Of a stretch of DNA of 64,000 bases, positions 41,719 to 50,713 are shown piece after piece. The notes below the pieces were generated by a model. It did no database searches. It saw nothing but the letters and a program-made list of their open reading frames with translations, and was not told where the DNA came from. This stretch comes from Paracoccus stylophorae (GTDB lineage: Bacteria; Pseudomonadota; Alphaproteobacteria; Rhodobacterales; Rhodobacteraceae). The position numbers and the translations under genes are program-made. Numbering within the stretch: position 1 is the stretch's first letter; each line of letters starts with the position of its first letter. The DNA lies in the NCBI RefSeq assembly GCF_028553765.1, contig NZ_CP067134.1:591501-655500 (forward strand), written 5' to 3'.

Positions 41719-42737
41719 TCGCCTGCCCGTTCGAGACTCCGCCCGCCGAGGGCGAGGCGGTCGAACTGGCCGAGGGCGTGCTGTGGCTGCGCCTGCCGCT
41801 GCCGATGGCGCTGGATCATGTGAATGTGTATGCGCTGCGCGAGGCGGATGGCTGGACCGTGGTCGATACCGGGTTCGACACCCGCCGCGCCCGCGCCATC
41901 TGGCAAAGGCTGCGCGAGGGGCCGTTGCAGGGTCTGCCCGTCCGGCGGGTGATCGGCACGCATCATCATCCCGACCATATCGGGCTGGCCGGCTGGTTCA
42001 TGGCGACCGACGGGGCGGAGCTGGCCATGAGCCGCACGGCATGGCTGACGGCGCGGATGCTGCGGCTGGACGTGCAGGATCGCCCGACGCCGCAGCAGGT
42101 CGCGTTCTGGCGCCGGGCCGGTATGCCGGCCGACATGCTGGCCACGCGCGCGGCCGAGCGGCCCTGGAACAGCGCCGATGTGGTCCACGAACTGCCGCCC
42201 GGCTACACCCGGCTGCGCGAGGCGCAGCAGGTGCGGTTCGGCGGACGCCGCTGGCTGGTGGCGATGGGCGACGGGCATGCGCCGCGCCATGCGACCTTCT
42301 GGTCGCTGGACGACGATCTGGTGATCGGGGGCGACCAGCTGCTGCCCTCGATCTCGCCCAATCTGGGCGTCTATCCGACCGAGCCCGACGCCGATCCGGT
42401 GGGCGACTGGCTGGCCAGCTGCGCGCGCCTGTCGGAACTGGCCGAGGCGCGGCATCTGGTGCTGCCGGGCCACAAGCTGCCCTTCACCGGCCTGCCCGAG
42501 CGGCTGCGGCAACTGGCCGACAACCACCATCACGCGCTGGCCCGGATCGAGGAGGCGCTGGCCCGGGGGCCGCGCAGCGCGGTCGGCTGTTTCGACATCC
42601 TGTTCAGGCGCCGGATCACGACGATGGAGTTCGGACTGGCGCTGGTCGAGGCGGTGGCCCATATCAACCGGCTGCACATCACGGGCCGCATCCGCCCGGT
42701 GGACGAACGCGACGGCGCGGTGCTTTGGGGGGCGTGA
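41715..42737 (+). CDS. MBL-fold metallohydrolase
   Basis: A 340-residue metallo-beta-lactamase-fold hydrolase from a GTG start overlapping the dehydrogenase stop (GTGA). The metal motif is GTHHHPDHIGLAGW (about 76-89: H-x-H-x-D-H), with later ligands in MGDGHAPRHATFW and VLPGHKLPFTG, so a two-metal centre is likely. VNVYALREADGWTVVDTGFDT is the first beta-sandwich strand pair. The C-terminal ~80 residues (RQLADNHHHALARIEEAL) form the helical extension of the glyoxalase-II/hydroxyacylglutathione-type group that includes thioesterases. Coupling to an acyl-CoA dehydrogenase makes acyl-thioester hydrolysis plausible, but this is inference. Confidence 0.87.
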   Translation: MIACPFETPPAEGEAVELAEGVLWLRLPLPMALDHVNVYALREADGWTVVDTGFDTRRARAIWQRLREGPLQGLPVRRVIGTHHHPDHIGLAGWFMATDGAELAMSRTAWLTARMLRLDVQDRPTPQQVAFWRRAGMPADMLATRAAERPWNSADVVHELPPGYTRLREAQQVRFGGRRWLVAMGDGHAPRHATFWSLDDDLVIGGDQLLPSISPNLGVYPTEPDADPVGDWLASCARLSELAEARHLVLPGHKLPFTGLPERLRQLADNHHHALARIEEALARGPRSAVGCFDILFRRRITTMEFGLALVEAVAHINRLHITGRIRPVDERDGAVLWGA

Positions 42738-42791
42738 CAGGGCGGCCGGTATCGGCTATCGCAGGGGCAGGCAAACACGCGGAGGACAGGC

Positions 42792-42926
42792 ATGGCCGAA
42801 CACGAGCATGGCAGCATGGATATCACCGAACAGCGCAAGACCTTTCACGGCTTCATCCGGCTGGCGACCTGGGTTGCCGGTCTGTCGATCCTGGCGCTGA
42901 TCTTCATCGCGCTGCTGAACGCCTGA
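42792..42926 (+). CDS. aa3-type cytochrome c oxidase subunit IV
   Basis: A 44-residue protein: a short charged N-terminus (MAEHEHGSMDI) and one membrane helix (ATWVAGLSILALIFIALL). The pattern MDI-x-x-Q-x-x-TF-x-GFI-x-x-ATWV-x-x-LSI matches subunit IV of the Paracoccus denitrificans aa3 oxidase, a single-helix subunit that is dispensable for activity. GGAGG lies 7 nt upstream of the ATG. The other oxidase subunits are not in the window, so the gene is detached from the cta operon. It sits between the MBL hydrolase and a lipoprotein gene. Confidence 0.87.
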   Translation: MAEHEHGSMDITEQRKTFHGFIRLATWVAGLSILALIFIALLNA

Positions 42927-42945
42927 TCGGGCGCGGAATCCCTGC

Positions 42946-43572
42946 ATGAAAAGACGTGTGTTTCTGGCCGCGACCCTGCCGGCGGTGCTGGCTGCCTGCG
43001 GCGCCGACAATATCTGGGCCAGCGACGAGGCCGTGCGGGCCGCGCGGTTCGTCAGCGACGAGCCGCCCTCGATCACCCTGTTCACCGTGATCGGGATTCC
43101 GCGCGGCGAGGGCGGGCATTCGGCGCTGATGATCAACGGCAGCCAGCGGGTGATCTATGATCCGGCGGGAAGCTGGCAGCATCCGCGCATCCCCGAACGC
43201 CATGACGTGCTGTACGGGATCACCGACAATTTCAAGAATTTCTATATCGATTACCACGCCCGCAGCACCTATTGGGTGGCCGAGGACACGGTTCCGGTCA
43301 GCCGCGAGGTCGCCGATCTGGCGATCCGGCGGGCGCAGGCGAACGGCGCGGCCAATAAAAGCTTCTGCGCGGTCGAGACCGGCACCGTGCTGAACGGCGT
43401 GCCGGGGTTCGAGGGCGCACCGACCGGGTTTTCGCCCACCAAGCTGCGCAACTGGTTCCTGACGCTGCCGAACGTGCGGTCGCGGCGGTTCCAGGACGGC
43501 GATCCGGCGAATAATCACGACGTCCTGATTCGCCAGAAGAACGGCGTCATCACCGGCTATCCCAGAACGTAA
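42946..43572 (+). CDS. Lipoprotein of unknown function with conserved His and Cys
   Basis: A 208-residue protein. The N-terminus MKRRVFLAATLPAVLAACG has two arginines and a lipobox LAAC, so a membrane-anchored lipoprotein is likely. The mature part has GGHSALMINGSQRVIYDPAGSW, then HARSTYWVAED and NKSFCAVETGTVLNG. The His early and Cys late recall permuted NlpC/P60-like or DUF4105-type folds, where such residues are catalytic, but I cannot confirm this. It starts 19 bp after cytochrome oxidase subunit IV and overlaps the convergent azlD by 16 bp. No specific function is claimed. Confidence 0.7.
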   Translation: MKRRVFLAATLPAVLAACGADNIWASDEAVRAARFVSDEPPSITLFTVIGIPRGEGGHSALMINGSQRVIYDPAGSWQHPRIPERHDVLYGITDNFKNFYIDYHARSTYWVAEDTVPVSREVADLAIRRAQANGAANKSFCAVETGTVLNGVPGFEGAPTGFSPTKLRNWFLTLPNVRSRRFQDGDPANNHDVLIRQKNGVITGYPRT

Positions 43573-43892
43573 AGCAGACCGAACAGGGTGATCCCGCCGG
43601 CCAGGATGGCAAGGATCACGTTGCGGGTCAGCAGCCCGACCAGCAGCGTCGCGGCCGCCGCCGACAGGCGCGCGGGGTCGGGCTGGCCCGCCGTCGCCTC
43701 GGGCCACATCACCAGCGGCGCGACCAGCGCGGGCAGGACCGACACCGGCGTATAGCGCAGCATCCGCAGCACCCAGCCCGGCAGCGGCCGGTTGCCCAGC
43801 ACGCCCAGAAACGACCAGCGGATCAGGAACGTGCCGATCCCCAGCACCAGGATCACGGTCCAGACCGTCAGCGGCGATGGGCTGGCCGTCAT
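43557..43892 (-). CDS. AzlD family branched-chain amino acid exporter subunit
   Basis: A 111-residue protein with four hydrophobic helices (WTVILVLGIGTFLIRWSFLG, VSVLPALVAPLVMW, AATLLVGLLTRNVILAI, ILAGGITLFGLLYVL). The GTFLIRWSF and RYTPVSVLPALVAP motifs are those of AzlD/YgaH. The start at 43892 overlaps the azlC stop by 4 bp; the longer frame is Arg-rich noise within azlC. With AzlC it forms a two-component exporter; the best studied relatives export branched-chain amino acids or their analogues. Its 3' end overlaps the convergent lipoprotein gene, so there is no room for a separate terminator. Confidence 0.85.
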   Translation of the reverse strand: MTASPSPLTVWTVILVLGIGTFLIRWSFLGVLGNRPLPGWVLRMLRYTPVSVLPALVAPLVMWPEATAGQPDPARLSAAAATLLVGLLTRNVILAILAGGITLFGLLYVLG

Positions 43893-44713
43893 GCCGGTCC
43901 TCCGTCGCGGTTTGCCATGCGCTTCTCGACCAGCGCGCCGGTGGCCATGCCGATGGGCGCGGCGATCAGCAGGCCCAGACCCGATGGCAGCCCGGCCAGC
44001 GCCAGCGCGGCCACGATCGACACGAAACATGCGGCCAGATGCGCGGGTGTGCGCAGCATCGGCGCGATCATCGCCAGAAAGGTGATCGGCATGGCGAAAT
44101 CAAGCGCGATGTCGTCGGGGATCGCCTGCCCGACGGTCGCGCCGACCCATGTGGCGACGATCCACGGCACGCACAGCGCCACGGCGGCGCCGGCGAAATA
44201 GGCCAGACGCTGTTGCAGCGACAGGCGCGGGTGGCGTTCGTAATGCTGGATCGACAGCGCATAGCTTTGGTCGATCAGCGCATAGGCGATCCAAAGCTTT
44301 TGCCGCCCCGTCGCGCCGCGCAGCCACGGCACCAGCGAGGCGGAATACATCGCCATGCGCAGATTGACCGCCAGCCCCGAGACGATGACGATGAAGGCCG
44401 AGGCGTTGTCGGACAGCAATTGCACCGCCGTGAACTGCGACGCGCCGGCCAGCACCAGCACCGAAAAGCCCATGACCTGCGCGACATCCAGACCGGCCTC
44501 GGTCGCGACGACGCCGAACAGCACGGCAAAGGGCACGATCACGATCAGGAACGCCAGCGACTGCACCATGCCGTGCCGGAACGCCTGCGCCGGTGTGCGC
44601 GCAAGGGCGCGCGCGCCCGCCCGGTCGCCCGTCCGGTCGCCGAGATCCTCGCCGGCGGGAACGCCGGCGCTGGCTTGCTGCGAATCGGGGCGCGGGGCGG
44701 GCAACGGAGACAT
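43889..44713 (-). CDS. AzlC family transporter, large subunit
   Basis: A 274-residue protein with a ~45-residue cytosolic leader and about seven membrane helices. The family signature ASQFTAVQLL (GASQF-A) lies near residue 91, followed by VSGLAVNLRMAMYSASLVPWL, RQKLWIAYALIDQSYAL and the N-terminal PFAVLFGVVATEAGLDVAQ. AzlC proteins work with AzlD to export branched-chain amino acids. The leader (SPLPAPRPDSQQASAGVP...) is longer than in most members; an internal start near MVQSLAF is possible. It faces the GNAT gene across 44 bp. Confidence 0.87.
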   Translation of the reverse strand: MSPLPAPRPDSQQASAGVPAGEDLGDRTGDRAGARALARTPAQAFRHGMVQSLAFLIVIVPFAVLFGVVATEAGLDVAQVMGFSVLVLAGASQFTAVQLLSDNASAFIVIVSGLAVNLRMAMYSASLVPWLRGATGRQKLWIAYALIDQSYALSIQHYERHPRLSLQQRLAYFAGAAVALCVPWIVATWVGATVGQAIPDDIALDFAMPITFLAMIAPMLRTPAHLAACFVSIVAALALAGLPSGLGLLIAAPIGMATGALVEKRMANRDGGPA

Positions 44714-44757
44714 GGCGCTTTCGTTTCGGGGCCGGGTTTGGCAACCTTGCTTGCACG

Positions 44758-45330
44758 ATGCGCAACCAGAGACAAGATCGCCCGCCGCTGATCGTCAGCC
44801 CCGTTCCGGCGCATGTCCTGCCGCAGGCGGCGCGGCTGTGGTGGGCCAGCTTCGGAACCGGGCGCGGCGCGCCGCCCCGGATGCGCGCCGATCACGGCAT
44901 CGTCGCGCTGGATGCGCAAGGCCGGGTCGCGGGGGTGATGGGCTTGCGCGATGCGCGCGGGGGGTTTCCGGCACGGGTGCCCTGGGCCGCGCGAATCGGC
45001 TTTCGCGCCGGGCCGCCGACCGCCGATCTGATCGTCGATGGAATCGCGGTGCGGGATTCGCGGTGCGGGATCGGGCGCGCGCTTGTGCGGGCGGCGATGG
45101 CGCGGGCGCGGGCGGCGGGCCATCCGGGCCTGCGGGCCGAGGTGCGGGCGGGCAATGCCGGCGCGGTGGCGTTCTATCGCGCGCTGGGGTTTGCGACACT
45201 GGCCAGTCTGCGGTTCGGCTGGCCGTGGACGGGGCGGGTGCTGATCCTGCGCCGCGCCGTCGATGCGGCGGCGGCGGCGGTTGAGATGGCACCGGAACCG
45301 GAGCCGCAACCGCGCCGCGCGCAGCGGTGA
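44758..45330 (+). CDS. GNAT family N-acetyltransferase
   Basis: A 190-residue single-domain acetyltransferase. The acetyl-CoA pyrophosphate loop is RDSRCGIGRALVRAAMARAR (motif A, V-x-x-x-x-R/Q-x-x-G-x-G/A), with VDGIAV before it and NAGAVAFYRALGF (motif B) after. The N-terminus LIVSPVPAHVLPQAARLWWASFG is the usual GNAT opening. The last ~20 residues are Pro/Glu/Arg-rich and likely unstructured. The substrate is unknown. The gene is divergent from azlC and convergent with the frameshifted gene, with a small hairpin in the 22-bp gap. Confidence 0.82.
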   Translation: MRNQRQDRPPLIVSPVPAHVLPQAARLWWASFGTGRGAPPRMRADHGIVALDAQGRVAGVMGLRDARGGFPARVPWAARIGFRAGPPTADLIVDGIAVRDSRCGIGRALVRAAMARARAAGHPGLRAEVRAGNAGAVAFYRALGFATLASLRFGWPWTGRVLILRRAVDAAAAAVEMAPEPEPQPRRAQR

Positions 45331-45335
45331 CGCGA

Positions 45336-45349
45336 CGCCGCTTGCGGCG
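45336..45349. terminator. Small hairpin between convergent genes
   Basis: CGCCG-CTTG-CGGCG fills most of the 22-bp gap between two gene ends. It is a 5-bp GC stem without T-runs, so at best a weak bidirectional terminator. Confidence 0.25.
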
Positions 45350-45352
45350 CGG

Positions 45353-46320
45353 TCAGCCGAAGATCCCGGCCACGCGTCCGACCAGCATGAAGGCGCGGGC
45401 AGAGCGGCTGTCGGCCAGAACCTGGATCTGCATGTCGTCAAGCTGCGGCACCAGCCGCGACAGAAGCAGGTCGAAATGGCGCAGGAAGTGGTGGGCGGTG
45501 TCGCGAAAGATCTCGTCTCCGCGCAGCATCATCCCGGCGATTTCGATGGCGGTTTCGTCATGGATGCCGCCAAGCGAGCCGACCGCGCTGCCGCGCGCGC
45601 CCTCGGCAAAGCGGCGCCAGATCGCGGGCGGTGCCGGGTCGGGCGGCAGATCGTCCATATAGATGTCCTGCGCCGCCAGCAGCGTGACCACGTCCTGCGC
45701 CGCGCGCAGCACGCGGGAATGGTCGTGATCCTTCAGCGCGCTGCGCAGCGCCGCGATGCCGTCAAGATCGTCCGGCCCGTCGGGAAAGTTCAGCGCGCGG
45801 ATCAGCGTTTCGGGTGACACGTGCACGGGTTCGGGCGCGTCGAACCGCATCGCCGCCTGACGCAGATCGGCGGGCCGTGCGCGCGGCAGGACGGCCGGGG
45901 CGGGCTGCGGCAGTGGCGCGCCCGCATCGGCGGGCTGGGCGGGGGCGGGGGCGAAGGTGCCGCCTGCGTTGGCTGCGATTCGGCCGGGCGGGGGCGCGGG
46001 CCGTTCGTCACCGGCGGCGGCGCGCCGCGCGTGGCGGCGTATTCGCGCAGCTGCGTCAGGTGCCGGCGCAGATCGTCGGCCTCGGCCCGCAGCACCGCGA
46101 GCGAGCGGGCCAGCCCCACCGCCAACCAGATCAGCACCAAGGGCAGCACCACGCCCGCGGCCACGGCCAGCCGCATCACCCCGCCTTCGCCGCCCTGCGT
46201 CTCGGGCGCCAGCAACCAGAACAGCAGCACCAGGATCAGCCACACCGCGCTGAGCGCCAGACCCAGCGTGGTCATGGCGTCGCGCTGTGCCAGCGTCGCG
46301 ATCCGTCCGGGCAGGGACAT
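45353..46320 (-). pseudogene. Conserved membrane protein, broken by a -1 frameshift
   Basis: Two frames together encode one protein. Frame 1 (46320 to ~45950) gives MSLPGRIATLAQRDAMTTLG, two membrane helices and the coiled-coil-like LRAEADDLRRHLTQLREYAATRG. Frame 2 (from ~46000 to 45353) gives a well-conserved soluble domain: PETLIRALNFPDGPDD, AAQDVVTLLAAQDIYMDDLPPDP, RFAEGARGSAVGSLGG and DSRSARAFMLVGRVAGIF. Frame 1 degenerates into Pro/Arg text after the switch, and frame 2 has no credible start of its own. One base is missing within the G-rich tracts 45937-45951 or 45985-46000. It could be a real mutation, an assembly error, or programmed slippage. The full protein is a Rhodobacteraceae family of unknown function next to greA. 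Confidence 0.75.
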
Positions 46321-46323
46321 CGC

Positions 46324-46794
46324 CTATTCGAACCGGATCGCGAGGATCTCGTAGGTGCGCAGCCCGCCGGGGGTGGTCACATCGACGCTGTCGCCCTCAT
46401 CCTTGCCGATCAGCGCGCGCGCCAGCGGCGAGCGGATGTTCAGCAGCCCGTTTTCGATATCGGCCTCGGCCTCGCCCACGATCTGGTAGGTGCGTTCTTC
46501 CTCGGTGTCCTCGTCGATCAGATCGACGGTCGCGCCGAACTTGACCGAACCCGACAGTTTCGCCGGGTCGATCACCTCGCAGCGCGACAGGATCGATTCC
46601 AGCTCCTTGATGCGGCCTTCGACGAAGCCCTGTTTTTCGCGGGCGGCGTGATATTCCGCGTTCTCGGACAGATCGCCGTGTTCGCGGGCCTCGGCGATCT
46701 GGCGGATGATGGCCGGACGCTCGGTCGATTTCAGGGCGGTCAGTTCCTTTTCAAGCGACTGATAGCCGCTGCGGGTCATGGGTATCTTGTCCAT
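46324..46794 (-). CDS. greA: Transcription elongation factor GreA
   Basis: A 156-residue GreA. Residues 1-~75 form the antiparallel coiled coil that enters the RNA polymerase secondary channel, with the acidic-tip signature [21 protein letters not shown] (two acids at the tip promote RNA cleavage). Residues ~80-156 form the FKBP-like globular domain, with [24 protein letters not shown] and the end [18 protein letters not shown]. It rescues backtracked polymerase. It starts a leftward unit whose next gene, 4 bp away, is the frameshifted membrane protein. Confidence 0.96.
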   Translation of the reverse strand: MDKIPMTRSGYQSLEKELTALKSTERPAIIRQIAEAREHGDLSENAEYHAAREKQGFVEGRIKELESILSRCEVIDPAKLSGSVKFGATVDLIDEDTEEERTYQIVGEAEADIENGLLNIRSPLARALIGKDEGDSVDVTTPGGLRTYEILAIRFE

Positions 46795-47036
46795 CGCTGA
46801 CCTGTCCTTTCGGGGGCGGATGCCGCGCTGATGTTAATCGAACGCCCCCGCCATTCGACAATGGCAGGGGCGGAACCGTCGTTGTCTGCCACGTGAACGC
46901 AATTCCGGGGCGTTTGCAAGCCTTGCGCGGCGCGGAAAGGCGGTTTTCAGCCGGATTGGCCGCTGCGTGACGATTGCCCAGCCGCGCGGCAGGGGTTAGG
47001 TCTGGGGATAGCCGAAAGCAGGGAGCGAGCCAGCCG

Positions 47037-48692
47037 ATGACCGACGAGACCCAGATCGAACGCGAGTCGATGGAATACGATATCGTGATCGTCGGAGGCG
47101 GCCCGGCCGGCCTGTCGGCGGCGATCCGGCTGAAACAGATCGATCCCGAGCTTGAGGTCGTGCTGCTGGAAAAGGGCAGCGAGATCGGCGCCCATATCCT
47201 GTCGGGCGCGGTGCTGGACCCGTGCGGGCTGGATCGGCTGATCCCCGACTGGAAGGAACGCGGCGCGCCCGTCAACACGCAGGTCGTGGACGACAATTTC
47301 TATGTGCTGGGCCAGTCGGGCGGCATCCGGGTGCCGAACTGGCCGATGCCGCCGCTGATGAAGAACCACGGCAACTATGTCGTCAGCATGGGCAATGTCT
47401 GCCGCTGGCTGGCCGAACAGGCCGAGGAGCTGGGCGTCGAGGTGTTTCCCGGCATGGCCGCCAGCCAGATCGTCTGGGACGGCGACCGCGTCAAGGGCGT
47501 CGTGGCGGGCGAGATGGGCCTGAACCCGGACGGCACGCCCGGCCCGCAATACGAGCCGGGGATGGAGCTGCACGGCAAATACGTCTTCATCGCCGAGGGC
47601 GTGCGCGGATCGCTGGCCAAGCAGATCATCGGCCGGCTGAACCTGTCGCAGGGCCACGAGCCGCAGAAATACGGGCTTGGCATGAAGGAAATCTGGGAGG
47701 TGCGGCCCGAAAAGTTCAGGAAGGGCCGGATCGTCCACACGATGGGCTGGCCGCTGGGCAAGAATGCCGGCGGCGGCAGCTTTATCTATCATTTCGAGGA
47801 TAATCAGGTTCTGGTCGGGTTCGTCGTCCACCTGAATTACGAAAACCCCTATCTGTATCCGCACGCCGAATTCCAGCGGTTCAAGCATCATCCGATGGTC
47901 GCCGACCTGCTGGAGGGGGGCAAGCGCGTCGCCTATGGCGCCCGCGCGATCACCGAGGGCGGCTGGCAGTCGCTGCCGCAGCTGTCGTTTCCGGGCGGGG
48001 TGCTGCTGGGATGCAGCGCCGGCATGGTCAACGTGCCGCGCATCAAGGGCAACCACAACGCCATGATCTCGGGGATCGAGGCGGCCGAGGCTGCCGCCGC
48101 CGCGCTGAAGGACGGGCGGGCGGGCGACCGGCTGGAAGATTACGACGCCGCCGTCCGGTCGGGCGCCGTCGCCACCGATCTGAAACGCGTCCGCAACGTC
48201 AAGCCGATCTGGTCCCGGCTTGGCCTGTGGCCCAGCCTGGTGCTGGGCGGGCTGGACATGTGGGTGGCGAACCTGACCGGGTGGAACCCGCTGGGCACGT
48301 GGAAACACGGCAAGACCGACGCGCAGGCGACCGGCAAGGCGGCCGATTTCCAGCCCATCGACTATCCCAAGCCCGACGGCAAGCTGAGCTTCGACCGGCT
48401 GACCAACGTCGCCTTCAGCTTTACCAACCACGAGGAAAACCAGCCCTGCCACCTGAAGCTGAAGGACCCGTCGATCCCGATCGCCGTCAACCTGCCCGAA
48501 TACGCCGAACCGGCGCAGCGTTACTGCCCGGCGGGGGTCTATGAGGTGGTCGAACAGGACGGCGAGCCCCGGTTCCAGATCAATTTCCAGAACTGCGTTC
48601 ACTGCAAGACCTGCGACATCAAGGACCCGTCGCAGAACATCGTCTGGACCGTGCCGCAGGGCGGCGACGGGCCGAACTACCCGAATATGTGA
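47037..48692 (+). CDS. Electron transfer flavoprotein-ubiquinone oxidoreductase
   Basis: A 551-residue inner-membrane-associated flavoprotein that passes electrons from reduced ETF to ubiquinone. The FAD Rossmann loop is DIVIVGGGPAGLSAAIRLKQ (about 15-34). The quinone-side and membrane-contact segments include LGMKEIWEVRPEK and GWPLGKNAGGGSF. The C-terminal ferredoxin-like domain has the cluster cysteines in RYCPAGVYEV and NFQNCVHCKTCDIKDPSQNI, binding one 4Fe-4S. The start at 47037 (MTDETQIERESMEYDIV) is near the family's usual position. It provides the quinone link for both acyl-CoA dehydrogenases of this window. Confidence 0.95.
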   Translation: MTDETQIERESMEYDIVIVGGGPAGLSAAIRLKQIDPELEVVLLEKGSEIGAHILSGAVLDPCGLDRLIPDWKERGAPVNTQVVDDNFYVLGQSGGIRVPNWPMPPLMKNHGNYVVSMGNVCRWLAEQAEELGVEVFPGMAASQIVWDGDRVKGVVAGEMGLNPDGTPGPQYEPGMELHGKYVFIAEGVRGSLAKQIIGRLNLSQGHEPQKYGLGMKEIWEVRPEKFRKGRIVHTMGWPLGKNAGGGSFIYHFEDNQVLVGFVVHLNYENPYLYPHAEFQRFKHHPMVADLLEGGKRVAYGARAITEGGWQSLPQLSFPGGVLLGCSAGMVNVPRIKGNHNAMISGIEAAEAAAAALKDGRAGDRLEDYDAAVRSGAVATDLKRVRNVKPIWSRLGLWPSLVLGGLDMWVANLTGWNPLGTWKHGKTDAQATGKAADFQPIDYPKPDGKLSFDRLTNVAFSFTNHEENQPCHLKLKDPSIPIAVNLPEYAEPAQRYCPAGVYEVVEQDGEPRFQINFQNCVHCKTCDIKDPSQNIVWTVPQGGDGPNYPNM

Positions 48693-48785
48693 TCGCGGCG
48701 GGGAAAGCGGGGCCGTTGCGGCGACCCTGCCGCAGCGTTACCTTGGACGAAACGATTTTGTGAAGACCGGAATGACGCCGTGACC

Positions 48786-50705
48786 ATGATCCGCCCGAAA
48801 CTGGCCCTGCTTGTCGCGCTGCTGGCGCCCATGGGCGCGCCGTCCGTCGCGCAGACGCAGACGCAGCCGCGACCCGAACCCCGACCCGCGCAGGTGCAGC
48901 AGGACGGACCGGCGGCACCTGTCGCGCCCGCCGCCGCACCGGATCAGGCCGCCTCCGATCAGGCCGCGCCCGCGACCGGCGACGATGCCGCCGCGCCGCT
49001 GACATTCGGACTGGCCGGCCCCTATCTGGCCGCCCGTATCGCCGCCGTGGAAAGCGATTTCCGCGCCGCCGCCCGTTATTTCGCGCAGGCCGTCGCGCAC
49101 GATCCCTCGGACCGTTACCTGCTGGACAGCGCGCTGATCGCGTTCGTGTCGGCGGGCGATCTGCAACGCGCGGTCGATCTGGCCGACCAGATGGGCCAGG
49201 ACGGGCGCGGCACCGAATTGTCGGATCTGATCCACCGCGCCGATCTGGTGCATCGGGGCGACTGGTCCGCCCTGCTTGAGGCTGACGGAGCGGGAGCGGG
49301 CGAACAGGCAGGCGCGGGTGCCGATGCCCCCCCGCCGCCCGAGGATCTGCTGACCGGGATGGTGCGCGCCTGGGCGCTGATGGGGGCGGGGCGGGCGTCC
49401 GACGCGCTGGCCGCGTTCGAGAAGCTTGCGCAGAACCCGGATGTCGCGCCGATGGTGAATTTCCATCTGGCGCTGGCCCGCGCCATGGTCGGCGACCACG
49501 AGGGCGCCGAGGCGCTGCTGGCCGACGAGGCGACGGGATCGCACATTCTGGGCGTGACCGCCCGCGCGCAGGTCCTGGCGCAGCTGGAACGGCGCGATCA
49601 GGCGGTGGCGATCCTGGACGACGTGCCGGGGATCGAGGCCGAGCCGCAATTGCAGGCGCTGCGCGACCGGCTGGAATCGGGCGAGCCGGTGGCCTTCGAC
49701 GTCATCAAGACCCCGGCCGACGGGATCGCGCAGGTCTATCTGACCTTTGCGCTGGCGCTGGCCGGCAGCCCCGACCCCGAGCCCTTGTCCCTGATCCACG
49801 CGCGGCTGGCCGTGTGGCTGTCGCCCGATACGGGCGAGGCGCGGCTGATGGTGGCGCAACTGTTGCAGGACCGGCGGCAATTCGATCTGGCCGAGCCGGA
49901 ATTCGAGGCGCTGCGCCGGATGGGCCAGATGCGCCCGATGGCCGAACTGGCCCGGATCGACGCGCTGTCGCGGGCCGACCGCCGCGACGAGGCCGAAAAG
50001 GCCGCGCTGTCGCTGACCGCCGCCTATCCCGACCTGCCGCAGGCCTGGATCGCGCTGGGCGATCTGCTGCGCCAGCAGGAAAAATTCGCGCAGGCGGTTC
50101 CGGCCTATGACAAGGCGCTGACGCTGCTGGAAGACGCGCCCGAACAGGCGCGCTGGTTTGCGCTGTACGCGCGCGGGATCGCGCTGGAACGGTCGGGCCA
50201 GTTCGACCGGGCCGAACAGGATCTGCTGGCCGCCATCGAGATCAATCCCGATCAGGCCAGCCTGCTGAACTATCTGGGTTACAGCTGGATCGACCGGAAC
50301 GAGAACCTGGATCGCGCGCTGGAACTGATCGAGAAGGCGGTCGAATTGTCGCCAGGCGACGGCTATATCCTCGATTCGCTGGCCTGGGCCTATTACCGGC
50401 TTGGCCGCTATGACGAGGCGGTGGCACCGATGGAACAGGCCATCGGCACGATGGCGTCCGATCCGCTGGTCAACGATCATCTGGGCGACATCTACTGGAT
50501 GGTGGGCCGCCACCGCGAGGCGGAGATCCAGTGGAAGCGCGCCTTGTCGCTGGACCCGTCCGACAATGACGATGTCGATCCCGACCGCATCCGCGCCAAG
50601 CTGGAACGCGGGCTGGACAGCGTGCTGGCCGAAGAAAAGGCAAAGGGCACGTCGCCCATCGTGCCGCAGGCGCAGGCCGAGGCCGCCGATTCCCCCGCGG
50701 ACTGA
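48786..50705 (+). CDS. Exported tetratricopeptide-repeat protein
   Basis: A 639-residue protein. The ATG at 48786 gives a signal peptide (MIRPKLALLVALLAPMGAPSVAQ); a GTG two codons earlier is the alternative. An Ala/Pro/Gln linker (~25-75) leads into about a dozen helical hairpin repeats, clearest in the C-terminal third: ARWFALYARGIALERSGQFDRAEQDLLAAIEINPD, LLNYLGYSWIDRNENLDRALELIEKAVELSPG, YILDSLAWAYYRLGRYDEAVAPMEQAI and the next one. TPR proteins are scaffolds, here presumably periplasmic. It lies between ETF-QO and ispE with 8 bp to the latter. No specific partner is known. Confidence 0.88.
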   Translation: MIRPKLALLVALLAPMGAPSVAQTQTQPRPEPRPAQVQQDGPAAPVAPAAAPDQAASDQAAPATGDDAAAPLTFGLAGPYLAARIAAVESDFRAAARYFAQAVAHDPSDRYLLDSALIAFVSAGDLQRAVDLADQMGQDGRGTELSDLIHRADLVHRGDWSALLEADGAGAGEQAGAGADAPPPPEDLLTGMVRAWALMGAGRASDALAAFEKLAQNPDVAPMVNFHLALARAMVGDHEGAEALLADEATGSHILGVTARAQVLAQLERRDQAVAILDDVPGIEAEPQLQALRDRLESGEPVAFDVIKTPADGIAQVYLTFALALAGSPDPEPLSLIHARLAVWLSPDTGEARLMVAQLLQDRRQFDLAEPEFEALRRMGQMRPMAELARIDALSRADRRDEAEKAALSLTAAYPDLPQAWIALGDLLRQQEKFAQAVPAYDKALTLLEDAPEQARWFALYARGIALERSGQFDRAEQDLLAAIEINPDQASLLNYLGYSWIDRNENLDRALELIEKAVELSPGDGYILDSLAWAYYRLGRYDEAVAPMEQAIGTMASDPLVNDHLGDIYWMVGRHREAEIQWKRALSLDPSDNDDVDPDRIRAKLERGLDSVLAEEKAKGTSPIVPQAQAEAADSPAD

Positions 50706-50713
50706 TCCGATTG

